This document shows positions 63,661 to 64,000 of a stretch of DNA of 64,000 nucleotides, one piece after another. The translations under genes were made by a program, and so were the position numbers. The stretch's first letter is position 1, and each line of letters opens with the position of its first letter. The DNA comes from Mesorhizobium sp. (GTDB taxonomy: Bacteria; Pseudomonadota; Alphaproteobacteria; Rhizobiales; Rhizobiaceae): contig SAQG01000010.1 in the NCBI GenBank assembly GCA_004020315.1, forward strand, positions 62,001 through 126,000, in the 5' to 3' direction. The notes under the pieces were generated by a model, which was not told where the DNA came from, did not search any database, and was given only the letters and a program-made list of their open reading frames with translations.

Positions 63661-64000
63661 TCAGGCGGCCAGTTTGCGCGTCTTTCCCAGCGCTTCCTCA
63701 ACCGTTTCCAGGAACATCTCCGCGCAGGCTTTCCAGCTATAGCGCATCGCGCGTTGGCGCGCCTCGGCACGATCGACATAAAGCGCTGCGAGCGCGGCTT
63801 CCCGCAAATCGTTCGACACCGCTCCGCCAATGCCGTCGCCGACAATGTCGATTGGTCCCGTCACCGGATAGGCTGCGACCGGCGTGCCGCTGGCCAGCGC
63901 CTCGATGATGACATTGCCGAACGTGTCGGTAAGGCTGGGGAAGACGAAGACATCGGCCGAGGCGTAGATTTCGGCCAGTTCGTCGTTCGGCCGGTGGCCA
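63661..64000 (-). CDS. GT4-family glycosyltransferase, C-terminal part
   Basis: The gene runs off the window, and only the last 112 residues are visible. They carry the GT-B C-terminal signature YASADVFVFPSLTDTFGNVI followed by EALASGTPVAAYPV, typical of GT4 enzymes that use nucleotide sugars. A membrane-lipid or mannosyl transferase is likely, but substrates are unknown. It converges on csaA. Confidence 0.88.
   Translation of the reverse strand, partial: GHRPNDELAEIYASADVFVFPSLTDTFGNVIIEALASGTPVAAYPVTGPIDIVGDGIGGAVSNDLREAALAALYVDRAEARQRAMRYSWKACAEMFLETVEEALGKTRKLAA

Overview
The window is a 64 kb stretch of GC-rich chromosome from an alphaproteobacterium. The gene content suggests Rhizobiales, most likely Mesorhizobium or a close relative. 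Support comes from a choXWV-type choline importer, a petABC operon with an in-line Rieske protein, a ClpS2-type adaptor, the small DUF1344 and DUF1059 proteins, the lgt-midA-pgeF-M24-lipoprotein-prs gene string, and rhizobial intergenic palindromes (RIME-like and REP-like elements). The genus call comes from recognition, not from a database search. No rRNA, tRNA, CRISPR array, phage or intact insertion sequence was recognised. Most of the window is ordinary core chromosome, with a few patches of decay.

Layout. 0-4.8 kb holds a sugar acetyltransferase, a GlxA-type regulator divergent from an isochorismatase-like hydrolase, formate-tetrahydrofolate ligase, and a frameshifted ester-cyclase-like gene. 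4.9-11.8 kb is a five-gene minus-strand operon of unknown function: a long coiled-coil protein, an unrecognised protein, an AAA+ ATPase, a DUF6638-like protein and a DUF2333 membrane protein. It is the best candidate here for an undescribed system. 12.2-18.4 kb carries thymidine kinase, the choline transporter, and a histidine kinase/response regulator pair. 18.6-19.8 kb has two small secreted proteins and ClpS. 19.8-26.7 kb is a MoxR/DUF58/DUF4159/amidotransferase-like operon. 26.8-29.4 kb carries DUF1285, a Nudix hydrolase and the CCA-adding enzyme. 29.4-32.7 kb has DUF1059, DUF1344, HemF, SoxR and TrmL. 32.8-37.8 kb holds a possible leader peptide, an uncertain ORF with 15-base repeats, two ABC half-exporters and DUF6665. 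37.9-41.6 kb has a frameshifted winged-helix/TPR regulator, a secreted protein and two cupins. 41.9-45.5 kb is petABC plus apt. 45.6-50.5 kb holds two MaoC-like proteins, CorA, YchF, Pth and ribosomal protein L25. 50.8-55.4 kb has DUF2938 divergent from an ArsR-rhodanese fusion, a broken MFS exporter, and an Fsr-type MFS exporter divergent from an AraC regulator. 55.4-61.3 kb is the prs-to-lgt string. 61.4-64 kb holds a ParDE pair, UbiK, a YbjN-domain protein, a CsaA-like protein and the 3' part of a glycosyltransferase.

Functional themes are respiration and haem (hemF, petABC, ubiK), translation upkeep (pth, rplY, ychF, trmL, cca), nucleotide salvage (tdk, apt, prs), envelope biogenesis (lgt, pgeF, the MoxR operon) and osmolyte uptake (cho). 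Three genes are broken by single-base changes, which means either recent decay or assembly errors. Short tandem duplications of 14-23 bases are frequent. In three places they duplicate the start region of a gene out of frame, producing a tiny ORF that ends on or just inside the true start.
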